A stretch of DNA of 64,000 nt, taken from NCBI RefSeq assembly GCF_010729665.1, contig NZ_AP022610.1:1240001-1304000 (forward strand), written 5' to 3'. Positions 43,971 through 52,897 of the stretch are shown here, piece after piece (within the stretch, counting starts at the first letter, position 1; every line of letters begins with the position of its first letter). Position numbers and translations under genes: made by a program. Below the pieces are notes generated by a model that worked only from the letters and a program-made list of their open reading frames with translations, was not told where the DNA came from and searched no databases. The DNA comes from Mycolicibacterium madagascariense (GTDB lineage: Bacteria > Actinomycetota > Actinomycetes > Mycobacteriales > Mycobacteriaceae).

Positions 43971-45691
43971 CGGCAGAGGCCATTCAGCGATCCGGCGCGC
44001 AGGCGAACGGGGTCCGCCATTCCGCGCGGACGCAGATCCTGGAGGACCGTCCGGTTAACCTCGACGGGTTCGTCGAGGAGTGGCCCGAGGTGGGCATGGT
44101 CGCGATGGACAGCGCGTTCGACCCGCAGCCCAGCGTGCGGGTGGAGAACGGCGTCGTCGTGGAGATGGACGGCGTGGCGCGCGCCGACTTCGACTTCATC
44201 GACCAGTTCATCGCCGACAAGGCCATCGACGCCGAGACGACCGAACAGTCGATGGCGTTGTCCGCGCAGGACATTGCGCGCATGCTGGTCGACCCGGCCG
44301 TGACCCGCAGTGAGGTCATCGCGGTCACCAACGGGCTCACCCCCGCCAAGCTGCTGGCCGTCGCCAAGAACCTCAACATCGTCGAGATCATGATGGGCAT
44401 GCAGAAGATGCGGGCCCGTCGCACGCCAGCGAATCAGGGCCACTGCACCAGCGCCCGCGACAATCCGCTGCAGGTGGCGTGCGACGCCGCCGAGGCCTCA
44501 CTGCGCGGATTCTCCGAGGTGGAGACGACGTTGGGCGTCGTGCGGTACGCGCCGCTGGTGGCGCTCGCGCAGCAGATCGGCAGCCAGGTCAACCAGGGCG
44601 GCCCGCTCACCCAGTGCGCCCTGGAGGAGGCCACCGAATTGGATCTCGGGATGCGCGGCATCACCGGTTACGCCGAGACGATCTCGGTGTACGGCACCGA
44701 GCCGGTCTTCGTCGACGGTGACGACACGCCGTGGTCGAAGGCATTTCTCGCTGCGGCCTACGCCTCGCGCGGCATCAAGATGCGGTTCACCTCGGGCACC
44801 GGCTCGGAGGTGCAGATGGGCAATGCGCAGGGAAAGTCCATGCTGTACTTGGAGATTCGCTGCATTCTCGTGGCCAAGGGCGCCGGGGTGCAGGGTCTGC
44901 AGAACGGGTCGATCTCCTGCATCGGCGTGCCGGGCGCGGTGCCCGCGGGCATCCGCGCGGTCGCCGCGGAGAACCTCATCGCCTCGGCCGTCGACCTGGA
45001 GTGCGCGTCCGGCAACGACCAGTCCTTCTCGCATTCGGCGATGCGCCGCACCGCGCGGTTGATGCCGCAGATGATGCCGGGCACCGACTTCGTCTGCTCG
45101 GGCTATTCGACGATGCCCAACTACGACAACATGTTCGCGGGCTCCAACCTCGAGAGCGACGACTACGACGACTTCAACACCATCCAGCGCGACCTGCAGA
45201 TCGACGGCGGCCTGCGGCACGTGAAGGAGTCCGACATCCTCGCCGTGCGCACCAAGGCGGCCAGGGCGCTGCAGGCGGTGTTCGACTATCTGGACCTGCC
45301 GCCGATCACCGATGCCGAGATCGACGCCGCGGTGTACGCCAACGGCAGTCGCGAGTTGATCCCCCGCGACGTCCTGGAGGATCTCAAGGGCGCCCAGCAG
45401 GTGATGGACCGCAACGTCACCGGGCTGGATCTGGTCAGGGCGCTGGAGGCGACGGGCTTCTCCGACATGGCCGAGAACGTGTTGGCGGTGCTGCGCCAAC
45501 GGGTTTCGGGCGATCTCTTGCAGACGGCGGCGATCATGACGCCGTCGCTGGTGCCGCTGTCGGCGGTCAACGACGCGAACGACTACGCGGGCCCGGGCAC
45601 CGGATACCGTCCATCGGGCGCGCGGTGGGAGGAGATGAAGAAGCTCAGGCACGTGACGAGCGCGTCGAACCCCGAGACCGAGGTGGAGTGA
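43967..45691 (+). CDS. pduC: B12-dependent glycerol/propanediol dehydratase large subunit
   Basis: 574 residues, with an N-terminal extension of about 16 residues relative to Klebsiella PduC/DhaB1. The body is strongly similar: [36 protein letters not shown] (Gln157, His159), [71 protein letters not shown]. It forms the TIM barrel that uses adenosylcobalamin to turn glycerol into 3-hydroxypropanal or 1,2-propanediol into propanal. Sequence alone does not tell the substrate; glpK and glpF nearby favour glycerol. Confidence 0.95.
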   Translation: MTAEAIQRSGAQANGVRHSARTQILEDRPVNLDGFVEEWPEVGMVAMDSAFDPQPSVRVENGVVVEMDGVARADFDFIDQFIADKAIDAETTEQSMALSAQDIARMLVDPAVTRSEVIAVTNGLTPAKLLAVAKNLNIVEIMMGMQKMRARRTPANQGHCTSARDNPLQVACDAAEASLRGFSEVETTLGVVRYAPLVALAQQIGSQVNQGGPLTQCALEEATELDLGMRGITGYAETISVYGTEPVFVDGDDTPWSKAFLAAAYASRGIKMRFTSGTGSEVQMGNAQGKSMLYLEIRCILVAKGAGVQGLQNGSISCIGVPGAVPAGIRAVAAENLIASAVDLECASGNDQSFSHSAMRRTARLMPQMMPGTDFVCSGYSTMPNYDNMFAGSNLESDDYDDFNTIQRDLQIDGGLRHVKESDILAVRTKAARALQAVFDYLDLPPITDAEIDAAVYANGSRELIPRDVLEDLKGAQQVMDRNVTGLDLVRALEATGFSDMAENVLAVLRQRVSGDLLQTAAIMTPSLVPLSAVNDANDYAGPGTGYRPSGARWEEMKKLRHVTSASNPETEVE

Positions 45692-45693
45692 TC

Positions 45694-46284
45694 GTGGCGA
45701 CGAACGTGCAGGACGAGCAGCGGACGCTGTCGTTTACCGAGGTGGGACCCGCCGGCCGCGGGACGCGTTCCGACGAGGTGGTCATCGCGATCTCGCCGGC
45801 GTTCGGCAGCCTCTTCAGCCGGACGATCGTCGACATCCCGCACGCCGAGGTCATCCGTCAGCTGCTGGCGGGCATCGAGGAGCAGGAGGTGAGCGCCCGG
45901 ATCATCCGCGTGCAGAACAGTGCCGACCTGGCGTTCATGGCCCACACCGCGGCCAAGCTGTCGGGGTCGGGCATCGGCATCGGGATCCTGGCCCGCGGCA
46001 CGTCGATGATCCATCAGCGCGACCTGCCCCGGCTGTCCAGCCTCGAGCTGTTCCCGCAGTGCCCGCTGCTGACGCTGGAGACCTACCGCAGCATCGGCTC
46101 CAACGCCGCGCAGTATGCGAAAGGCGAGTCACCGCAACCGGTTCCGACGCTGAACGATCAGATGGCCCGACCGCGCTGGCAGGCCAAGGCCGCACTGCTG
46201 CACCTCAAGGAGACCGAGCTGGTGCGCAAGGGGGCGCGCCCCGTGGAGGTCACCCCCGAGTTCTCCACGGCGGCCATTGGCTAG
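45694..46284 (+). CDS. pduD: Glycerol/diol dehydratase medium subunit
   Basis: 196 residues from the GTG at 45694, which has AGGTGGAG at a better distance than the GTG at 45688 overlapping the upstream stop. Matches PduD/DhaB2: [84 protein letters not shown]. The N-terminal microcompartment-targeting extension of PduD is absent, as in DhaB2, in line with the lack of shell genes. Confidence 0.93.
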   Translation: MATNVQDEQRTLSFTEVGPAGRGTRSDEVVIAISPAFGSLFSRTIVDIPHAEVIRQLLAGIEEQEVSARIIRVQNSADLAFMAHTAAKLSGSGIGIGILARGTSMIHQRDLPRLSSLELFPQCPLLTLETYRSIGSNAAQYAKGESPQPVPTLNDQMARPRWQAKAALLHLKETELVRKGARPVEVTPEFSTAAIG

Positions 46285-46288
46285 CGCG

Positions 46289-48166
46289 ATGGGGCGGACC
46301 GTCGTGGGGGTCGACATCGGAAACTCCACCACGGAGGCGAGTCTCGCGACGATCGACGCCGACGGCGCGGTCGCCTACGTGGGTGCGGCCCTGACCGCGA
46401 CGACGGGCATCAAGGGCACCGTCAAGAACGTCGAGGGCGTGACCAAGGCCGTGACGCGGGCGCTCGACGGCGCCGGTGTCCGGCTGGCGGAGCTGGACCT
46501 CATCCTGCTGAACGAGGCGACGCCGGTCATCAGCGGGCTGGCGATGGAGACGATCACCGAGACGATCATCACCGAGTCCACGATGATCGGGCACGATCCG
46601 CGCACCCCCGGCGGGCGGGGACTCGGCGTCGGGACCATCGTCGGCTTCGACGAGCTGCCCGACGTGGCCGCCGACGAACCGGTGATCGTGTTGGTGCCCA
46701 AGGGCATTGACTTCGACGTCACGGCCGCCACCATCAACGCCGCCGTCGACCGCGGGCTCGACGTGACCGGCGCGATCCTCTACGACGACGACGCGGTGCT
46801 GGTGGCCAATCGGCTCGTCCGCAGGATCCCCATCGTCGACGAGGTGTCGCGCATCGATCTGGTGCCGGTCGGAATGGTCGCCGCCGTCGAGGTGGCCGCG
46901 CCAGGGCAGTCGATCCGCACGCTGTCCAACGCCTATGGTCTGGCGACGATCTTCGGCCTCGATCCCGACCAGACCAGGGTGGTCTCGCCGGTGGCGCGCG
47001 CCCTCGTCGGCAACCGGTCCGCGGTGGTGGTGCGCACGCCGTCGGGTGACGTCGAGGATCGCACGATCCCGGCCGGCTCCCTCGACCTGATCGGGCCGAG
47101 GAAGCGTGCCTCGGTCGACGTGTCACGCGGTGCGGTGGACATCATGGCGGAGGTGCAGCGCGTCGGCCCGCTGGAGGACGTCGTCGGCGAGGCGGGCACC
47201 AACACCGGGGGCATGATCGCCACCGTGCGCCAGAGCATGGCCGACCTGTCCCAGCACGCCCTGGCCGACGTCCGCATCTCCGATCTGCTCGCCGTCGACA
47301 CGCTGGTGCCACAGGAGGTCCGTGGCGGCGTGGCCGGTGAGGTCGCCCTCGAGAACGCGGTGGCTCTCGCAGCCATGGTGCGTACCAAGGAAAGTGGGAT
47401 GCAGGCCGTCGCCGACGCCGTGGCGGTCGCGTTGCGCGCGAAGGGCGCCGACCGCGTCGAGGTCGTGGTCGGTGGGGTCGAGGCGGAGATGGCGGTGCTC
47501 GGCGCCCTCACCACGCCGGGCACCGACCAGCCGCTCGTCGTGCTCGACCTCGGAGGCGGATCCACCGACGCGGCGGCGATCGGCGTCGACGGCCACATCG
47601 ACGCCACCCACCTCGCCGGGGCCGGGGATCTGGTGACCAAGCTGATCGACGCGGAGTTGGGGCTGAGCAACCTCGAGCTGGCCGAGGAGATCAAGCGGTG
47701 CCCACTTGCCAAGGCGGAGAGCTTCTTTCACGTCCGGCTGGAGAATGGCACCGTGCAGTTCTTCGAGACGCCGCTGTCCGCAACGGCATTCGCCCGCGTC
47801 GTCACGCTGAGCGAGAGCGGGATGAACCCCATCCCGACGCGGCACTCCCTGGAGCGGATCAGAGACGTCCGCAGGACGGCCAAGGAGCGGGTCTTCGTGG
47901 TGAATGCCCTGCGCGCGCTGCGCAGCGTCGCGCCGGGTGGCGATCTGCGCCAGCTCGGCTTCGTCGTGCTGCTCGGTGGGTGCGCACTCGACTTCGAGAT
48001 CCCCGAGCTGATCGCCGACGCCGTCGCGTCCTACGGAATCGTCTGCGGCACGGGCAATGTCCGTGGCACCGAGGGCCCGCGCAACGCGGTGGCCTCGGGA
48101 CTGGTCGCCTCCTACGCCGCCACGGCCGACCGGACGCCGACCGTCGAAGCCGGCGCCCATGCGTGA
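46289..48166 (+). CDS. pduG: Dehydratase reactivase, large subunit
   Basis: 625 residues from the ATG at 46289 (a TTG at 46277 is the alternative). Actin-like ATPase: GVDIGNSTTEASLATI, NEATPVISGLAMETITETIITESTMIGH, PIVDEV, NRSAVVVRTPSGDV, VLDLGGGSTDAAAI, THLAGAGDLVTKLI, and EGPRNAVASGLV. With the small subunit it uses ATP to pull damaged cobalamin out of the dehydratase. Ends with an 8-bp overlap with the next gene. Confidence 0.93.
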   Translation: MGRTVVGVDIGNSTTEASLATIDADGAVAYVGAALTATTGIKGTVKNVEGVTKAVTRALDGAGVRLAELDLILLNEATPVISGLAMETITETIITESTMIGHDPRTPGGRGLGVGTIVGFDELPDVAADEPVIVLVPKGIDFDVTAATINAAVDRGLDVTGAILYDDDAVLVANRLVRRIPIVDEVSRIDLVPVGMVAAVEVAAPGQSIRTLSNAYGLATIFGLDPDQTRVVSPVARALVGNRSAVVVRTPSGDVEDRTIPAGSLDLIGPRKRASVDVSRGAVDIMAEVQRVGPLEDVVGEAGTNTGGMIATVRQSMADLSQHALADVRISDLLAVDTLVPQEVRGGVAGEVALENAVALAAMVRTKESGMQAVADAVAVALRAKGADRVEVVVGGVEAEMAVLGALTTPGTDQPLVVLDLGGGSTDAAAIGVDGHIDATHLAGAGDLVTKLIDAELGLSNLELAEEIKRCPLAKAESFFHVRLENGTVQFFETPLSATAFARVVTLSESGMNPIPTRHSLERIRDVRRTAKERVFVVNALRALRSVAPGGDLRQLGFVVLLGGCALDFEIPELIADAVASYGIVCGTGNVRGTEGPRNAVASGLVASYAATADRTPTVEAGAHA

Positions 48167-48518
48167 GGGCGGTCAGCCGGACAAGCCCGCCATCCTGGTG
48201 CTCAGCTGTGCAGACGGGCCGGTCGAACGGGCGGTGCTGGCGGGCATCGAGGAGGAGGGGGTGCCCGCCGTCGTCGAGCGGCCCCGGCGGCCCGTCGCGG
48301 CGCCCGAGCTCGCCGTCGCGGCGGCGGGGCGGTCGTCGCTGAGCGTTGGGGTCGGCATCGATGCCGACGGCGGGGTGTGCGTGCAGCACGACAAGCTGCC
48401 CGCGCCGCTGCCCGAGCTCGTCTCGACGGGCCCCGCGGATGCGGCCGTCGCCCGCGTCCTGGGCCACGACGCCGCCCGCATCGTGGTGGGCATCCCGTTG
48501 CTTGGTCTGCCGCGTTGA
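48159..48518 (+). CDS. pduH: Dehydratase reactivase, small subunit
   Basis: 119 residues from the ATG at 48159. Matches PduH/DdrB: ERAVLAGIEEEGVPAVVE, SVGVGIDADGGVCVQHDKLP, ARVLGHDAARIVVGIPL. Structurally like the dehydratase medium subunit and swaps with it during reactivation. Last gene of the five-gene operon E-C-D-G-H. Confidence 0.9.
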   Translation: MREGGQPDKPAILVLSCADGPVERAVLAGIEEEGVPAVVERPRRPVAAPELAVAAAGRSSLSVGVGIDADGGVCVQHDKLPAPLPELVSTGPADAAVARVLGHDAARIVVGIPLLGLPR

Positions 48519-48597
48519 GCGCCTCCAAAGTGGTTGGTGGACAACGTGTTCGACGTTCCGGTGCGCGTGATGCGGGACGGGTCGCCGACGAGCCGTC

Positions 48598-48613
48598 GCG
48601 CTCATATGAGCGC
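48598..48613. promoter_or_regulatory. 16-bp perfect palindrome GCGCTCATATGAGCGC
   Basis: A perfect two-fold palindrome in the 215-bp gap between pduH and the GAF regulator, 121-136 bp before the regulator's ATG. Such exact symmetry fits an operator for a dimeric regulator; the next gene's product is the natural candidate. Confidence 0.5.
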
Positions 48614-48733
48614 CACGTAGGCGTTTCGAGTGGGACGGGCGACGTCGGCGGACCGGAGGACTACGCTGTCTCGCAGTGGTCCGGCACGGAGGCCGGTGCC
48701 GCGGAGTCTGCCGTTCGAGGAGCGTGATTCCCG

Positions 48734-50035
48734 ATGGGTGTGCCGAAGGCGCTCGGTGATCGCGCGTCGCTGCGGGCGCCCTCGACGGCGCTGCGGGCGG
48801 TCCACGAACTGTTCGTCGCCGGTCGCGTCGACCCGTCCTATCTGGACACCACCCCGATCCGGCCGGTGGTGGCCGAGAGTTGGCGGCGCAGCCTGGCCAA
48901 GGGCGTCGACCCCGACGGCGAGGGCGCGTCGTCGTCGTCGGTGACCCTGCGGTTGGCCAGGATGCGAGACGCCCATCCGCTGGCGTCGGCGCTGCCGGTG
49001 ATTCGCAAGCTCCTGGTGGACGACGCCGCTGATTCCGGTGTCGTCGTCGCCGTGACGTCGGCCGACGGGACGTTGCTCTGGGTCGAGGGGGACCCCGAGG
49101 CGTGTCGCAAGGCCGAGTCGATGAACTTCGTGCCCGGTGCCGACTGGAGCGAGCGCCACGTCGGCACCAACGCGCCGGGCACCGCGCTGGCCCTGGATCG
49201 CGAGCTGCAGATCAGGAGCTCCGAACACTTCGCCCGGGTCGCCCAGCCGTGGAACTGCACCGCCGCGCCCGTGCACGACCCCGCCACGGGCGTGCTGCTC
49301 GGCGCCATCGACCTCACCGGCGGGCCCGAGGTGGCCTCCGGGCAGGCGCTCGCGCTGGTGCGCGCCACCGCCGTCGCCGTCGAGAACCATCTGGCCCTGC
49401 TGCGGCTGACCGAGCCCCGAGCGCACGCACGCGCCGAGACCAGCGCCCACCTGCGCGTGCTCGGCGCTCATCGGCCGCGGTGGCAGTTCACCGATGAGAG
49501 CGGCGAGCGCCGGATCACGGCACTGACGCCCCGCCACGCCGACATCCTGGTGCTGCTGACCCAGCACCCCGAGGGGCTCAGCGCCGATCACCTCGCGATG
49601 ATGCTCGACGACAAGGACCTCGACGTCGTCACCGTCCGCGCCGAGATGTCGCGGCTGCGACGGGTCATCGAACCCGTGGTGGTCGGTTCGCGTCCCTACC
49701 GGTTGCTGCACCCGGTCGACAGCGACGTCAGCGAGGTGTTCGCGGCCATGCGGGCGGGCGACGTCGGCTCGGCGCTGAGCGCGTACACCGGTGCCCTGCT
49801 GCCGCAGTCGATGTCACCGGCGATCGCCCGCTTGCGCACCGAGCTCGGCACCAGTCTGCGCACCGCCGTCATCGCCTCTGGGGATCTGGGGCTGCTGAGT
49901 CGGTGGCTGGAGCTGCCGGAGGGGCGCGACGACCGGGCCGGCTGGCGACTGCTGCACGACGGGGCGGGCGCCGGGTCGATCGGTCAGGCGCAGGCCCGCG
50001 GTCATCTGGCCGGGCTCGATCTGGATCTCGCCTGA
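48734..50035 (+). CDS. GAF-domain transcriptional regulator (AcoR/DhaR-like, without AAA+ domain)
   Basis: 433 residues. The N-terminus has the AcoR-type PIRPVVAESWRRSLAKGVDPDG; a GAF domain follows (VTSADGTLLWVEGD ... FVPGADWSERHVGTNAPGTALAL ... VHDPATGVLLGAIDLTGG). The C-terminus has a DNA-binding-like helix set (TALTPRHADILVLLTQHPEGLSADHLAMMLDD) instead of the sigma-54 ATPase of DhaR/AcoR. In actinobacteria such shortened regulators control alcohol/aldehyde or diol metabolism. Its place behind the dehydratase operon suggests that role. Confidence 0.82.
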   Translation: MGVPKALGDRASLRAPSTALRAVHELFVAGRVDPSYLDTTPIRPVVAESWRRSLAKGVDPDGEGASSSSVTLRLARMRDAHPLASALPVIRKLLVDDAADSGVVVAVTSADGTLLWVEGDPEACRKAESMNFVPGADWSERHVGTNAPGTALALDRELQIRSSEHFARVAQPWNCTAAPVHDPATGVLLGAIDLTGGPEVASGQALALVRATAVAVENHLALLRLTEPRAHARAETSAHLRVLGAHRPRWQFTDESGERRITALTPRHADILVLLTQHPEGLSADHLAMMLDDKDLDVVTVRAEMSRLRRVIEPVVVGSRPYRLLHPVDSDVSEVFAAMRAGDVGSALSAYTGALLPQSMSPAIARLRTELGTSLRTAVIASGDLGLLSRWLELPEGRDDRAGWRLLHDGAGAGSIGQAQARGHLAGLDLDLA

Positions 50036-50088
50036 CCCGATCGCCCCGCTGCGGAACCGGACGGGTGCCCGCCGCGTCGTAACCCGGC

Positions 50089-50391
50089 ATGGGACACAGT
50101 GAATCGGTTCGGGCCGACGTAGGGGAGCTGCTCGATGCGGCCCGCCGGTGGGACGCGTTGGCCGAGCTCGTCGACGGGGTGGTGCGCCACCTGGACCGGC
50201 TGGCGTTCGACGGCGCGGTCGCCGGCGCCGCACACGCGGCCCGCGGGGATGCCGTGCGCCGGGCCGTCGACGACGTCGCCGATCAGGTGCTCGAGTGGGC
50301 GAGGGCGCTGCGAGAGGTGGGGGCCGCGCTCGCCGCGTCTGGTCGCCGCTACGCCGAGGCCGATGCCGTCGCCGCGGCCCGGCTGAGCTGA
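50089..50391 (+). CDS. EspC/EspF-like (DUF2580) ESX-associated small protein
   Basis: 100 residues, all helical: GELLDAARRWDALAELVDGVVRHLDRL ... DVADQVLEWARALREVGAALAASGRRYAEADAVAAARL. The pattern of two long helices with a terminal YAEADA fits the DUF2580/EspC group of type VII-associated proteins. There is no WXG turn. It stands 3 bp before the next gene, and the two look like a substrate/partner pair. ESX-4 is 15 kb away; whether it uses ESX-4 or another ESX is open. Confidence 0.7.
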   Translation: MGHSESVRADVGELLDAARRWDALAELVDGVVRHLDRLAFDGAVAGAAHAARGDAVRRAVDDVADQVLEWARALREVGAALAASGRRYAEADAVAAARLS

Positions 50392-50393
50392 CG

Positions 50394-51920
50394 GTGGCCG
50401 AGCAGTTCGACGTCACGGCGCGGCTCGCCGAGGGGCGGCCCACCGTGGACGACGTCGAGGAGTACGTGGCGGCGTGCCGTTCGCTCGGCTATCAGCACCG
50501 CGACCTGACCGCGCATCCCACCCAGGTCCGCGACTGGTATGACGGCGACGACGGGATGGACCTGCGCGTCCTCGACGCCGACCACCGCGCCTTGTCCGCC
50601 GCCGCGCTCGCCGCCGAGGAAGCGGCCAGCCGCCAGGCCGATCTGGCCGCACAGCTGACCGCGGGGTGGGCCGGCCGGGGTGGTGCTGCGGCGGACGAAT
50701 TCCTTTCCCGCAGTTGCCAAGCGGCGCAGTCCGTCAGCGCGGCGGTGCGCAGGGCCGCCGATGCCGCGGCCGCGCTGCCGGACGCGCTGTGGCACGCGGT
50801 CGACGAGAAGGTGGCCGCCACCGAAGCCGTCGCGGGCAGCCAGGCGCCGCACCGCGTCGAGTGGCTGGCCGCGGCCAGGACCGTGACGCGCAGCGGAGCC
50901 GACCTCGATGCCGCCAGCGAGCTGGTTCGGCAACGGGTCATGCCGTTCGTCGACGCCGACGTCGCGTCGGACTGGGTGGGTGCGATGCGTGCCGCGATGA
51001 CGTCGATCGACGCCGCCTACGATGCGGCCTGTGCGGCGATGGCCAGTCTGCCGCGGGCCGTGTTCGAGGTGCCGGGTGACCTGGGGCCGGAGCCGCCGTG
51101 TGGAGGTGCTTTGCGCGATGATCCGGTCGCGAGAGTATTTGTGGCGCAGACGATTCCGGCCGCTTTCAGTCCTGGGGGCGCGGGGGTGGCTCCTTCGGCG
51201 GCCCCGGGGTGGGCTCCCGCGGCTTCGGGGGTGGGCCCGGCGTCGGCTGGTTGGACTCCCGCGGCTTCGGGGGTGGGCCCGGCGTCGGCTGGGTGGGCTC
51301 CCGCGGCCGGTACGACGCCGGCAGCGGCATGGGCGCCTGATCCCTCGTGGTCGGGCCCGCCCCCGGCTGCGGCGCCCCCGCCCCCGCCCGCCCCGGTCAC
51401 CCAGCCCGCGCCCCCCATGGGTGACCTCGGGGTGGGGACGCAGGGCTCTGGCGTGTCGGGGTTGGGTCAGCAGCTGGCCGACCTGCTCAGCGGGCTGGTG
51501 GGATCGGCGGGAGGCGCGTCATCAAACGATGACGCGCTCGACGGCAACCCCGCGAACGACCCAGCCGCGGACGACGACCCGGATGAGAAGGACCAGGAAG
51601 ATGCCGACGGGGAGGACGAGCCTGAGGACGATCCTGACGGGCCGGATCACGACTCCGACGCGCCAGCCCCCGAGGAGAAGGATCCCGTCGACGATGGCTG
51701 CGCCGCAGGCGAGCAACCCGCTGGGGCCCCACCCGCTCAGGCCCCAGCCGCTGCGGCCCCACCCACTGAAGCCCCACCCACTGAAGCCCCACCCGTCACA
51801 GCCCCACCCGAGCCTCCACCACCCGCCGCGCCACCACCGGAGCCCGCGCCCCCAGCCCCCGCCGCGGAGCAGACGCCGTGCGAGAAGGCCGCCGACGCCG
51901 TACCTCAGGTGGGGGAGTAG
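50394..51920 (+). CDS. ESX-associated protein with helical N-domain and Pro-rich acidic repeat tail
   Basis: 508 residues from the GTG at 50394. Residues 1-230 are helical (GWAGRGGAAADEFLSR resembles a WXG turn in a long hairpin). Then come tandem 14-residue repeats (AASGVGPASAGW), a Pro-rich stretch, an acidic segment (DPDEKDQEDADGEDEPEDDPD) and PPTEAPPTEAPP repeats. No enzyme motif is seen. Coupled to the EspC-like gene; probably secreted or surface exposed via a type VII system. The exact family is not recognised. Confidence 0.7.
   Translation: MAEQFDVTARLAEGRPTVDDVEEYVAACRSLGYQHRDLTAHPTQVRDWYDGDDGMDLRVLDADHRALSAAALAAEEAASRQADLAAQLTAGWAGRGGAAADEFLSRSCQAAQSVSAAVRRAADAAAALPDALWHAVDEKVAATEAVAGSQAPHRVEWLAAARTVTRSGADLDAASELVRQRVMPFVDADVASDWVGAMRAAMTSIDAAYDAACAAMASLPRAVFEVPGDLGPEPPCGGALRDDPVARVFVAQTIPAAFSPGGAGVAPSAAPGWAPAASGVGPASAGWTPAASGVGPASAGWAPAAGTTPAAAWAPDPSWSGPPPAAAPPPPPAPVTQPAPPMGDLGVGTQGSGVSGLGQQLADLLSGLVGSAGGASSNDDALDGNPANDPAADDDPDEKDQEDADGEDEPEDDPDGPDHDSDAPAPEEKDPVDDGCAAGEQPAGAPPAQAPAAAAPPTEAPPTEAPPVTAPPEPPPPAAPPPEPAPPAPAAEQTPCEKAADAVPQVGE
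51212..51302 (+). repeat. In-frame tandem repeat in the ESX-associated gene
   Basis: A 42-bp unit encoding 14 residues (core GVGPASAGW) occurs about twice in near-identical form, followed by a degenerate copy. Downstream (about 51765-51800) a 15-bp unit CCACCCACTGAAGCC is also repeated. Both are in frame and probably vary in copy number among strains. Confidence 0.75.
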
Positions 51921-51926
51921 CCGCGG

Positions 51927-52802
51927 TCAGACCGTATGCTCGCGGGCCGTTAGCGCGGCGGTGACGAAGGCGTCGCGCACGGGATCGACGGTGGTGGCAT
52001 TCCAAATCAGCGTCACCCGGGCGGGTGGGATGTCGTCGACCGGCACGACGCTCACGTCGGGTCGGCGGTAGAACGCGGTCGCCGAGCGCGGCACGATCGC
52101 GAACCCCTCGCCGGCGGCGACGCGCTCGAGCTTGTCCTCCATGGTGAATGCGCTGCGTGGTGTGGCGCGCCGCTGTTGCGGCGTCGCGATCGCGTACCAC
52201 TCGGGCACTGTGCCGGAATCCTGCAGCGGCCGGTGCGATGCGAGGTCGCTGAGACTTACCGTGGGTCGGCCAGCCAGTGGATCGTCGACGGGCAGCAGGA
52301 CATCCCGAGGTTCCTCGAGGAGTGCTGCGGTGCCGAGGCCGCGGTGATCGAGCGGCTCGCGGGCGTAGACCACGTCGAGTCGGCCGCTGAGGACCGACTC
52401 GATCTGCTCGGACCAGCCGATGGGCACCACTTCCGCGCGGTGCGTGGGATGCGCCGCTTCGAAGGCGCGGGCGGCCGCGGTCGCCAGCAGTCCCGGCATC
52501 ACGCCGATCCGTATCGACTGGAGCGGGGCGGCGGCTCGAGAGAGGCGCTCGCGCAACGCCTTCGACTCCGACAGCAGGAAGCGGGCGTCCAGCAGCAGTT
52601 GACTGCCCGCTTGTGTCAACGTGGTGCCCTTGGTGTTGCGGTTCAGCAGGCGCACACCGAGTTCGTCCTCAAAGGACCGGATCTGTCGTGACAGCACGGG
52701 CTGGGCGATGTGCAGGCGTTGCGCGGCGCGCCCAAAGTTCAGTTCCTCGGCGACGGCGACGAAGTAGCGCAGTTTGCGCATGTCGAGGTCGGTGCTCGTC
52801 AT
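51927..52802 (-). CDS. LysR-family transcriptional regulator
   Basis: 291 residues from the ATG at 52802 (MTSTDLDMRKLRYFVAVAEEL). HTH: FGRAAQRLHIAQPVLSRQIRSFEDELGVRLLNRNTKG. Type 2 periplasmic-binding-like effector domain (RIGVMPGLLATAAARAFEAAHP). No divergent metabolic gene is beside it; the HNH gene upstream is in the same direction. Target unknown; such genes often act on divergent SDR/hydrolase genes. Confidence 0.9.
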   Translation of the reverse strand: MTSTDLDMRKLRYFVAVAEELNFGRAAQRLHIAQPVLSRQIRSFEDELGVRLLNRNTKGTTLTQAGSQLLLDARFLLSESKALRERLSRAAAPLQSIRIGVMPGLLATAAARAFEAAHPTHRAEVVPIGWSEQIESVLSGRLDVVYAREPLDHRGLGTAALLEEPRDVLLPVDDPLAGRPTVSLSDLASHRPLQDSGTVPEWYAIATPQQRRATPRSAFTMEDKLERVAAGEGFAIVPRSATAFYRRPDVSVVPVDDIPPARVTLIWNATTVDPVRDAFVTAALTAREHTV

Positions 52803-52897
52803 ACCCCAAGGGTATCGGGCCGCACTCGGGCGTGGTCGCCGACGGCGGGGACGCTTATGCCACCGCCGACTGGTCCTCCCGCGTCGTGCTACTTCCA

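Noticed and set aside
38098..50035. Possible Pdu-type microcompartment locus
   Set aside because: No BMC-domain shell gene, PduL/PduP or targeting peptide found.
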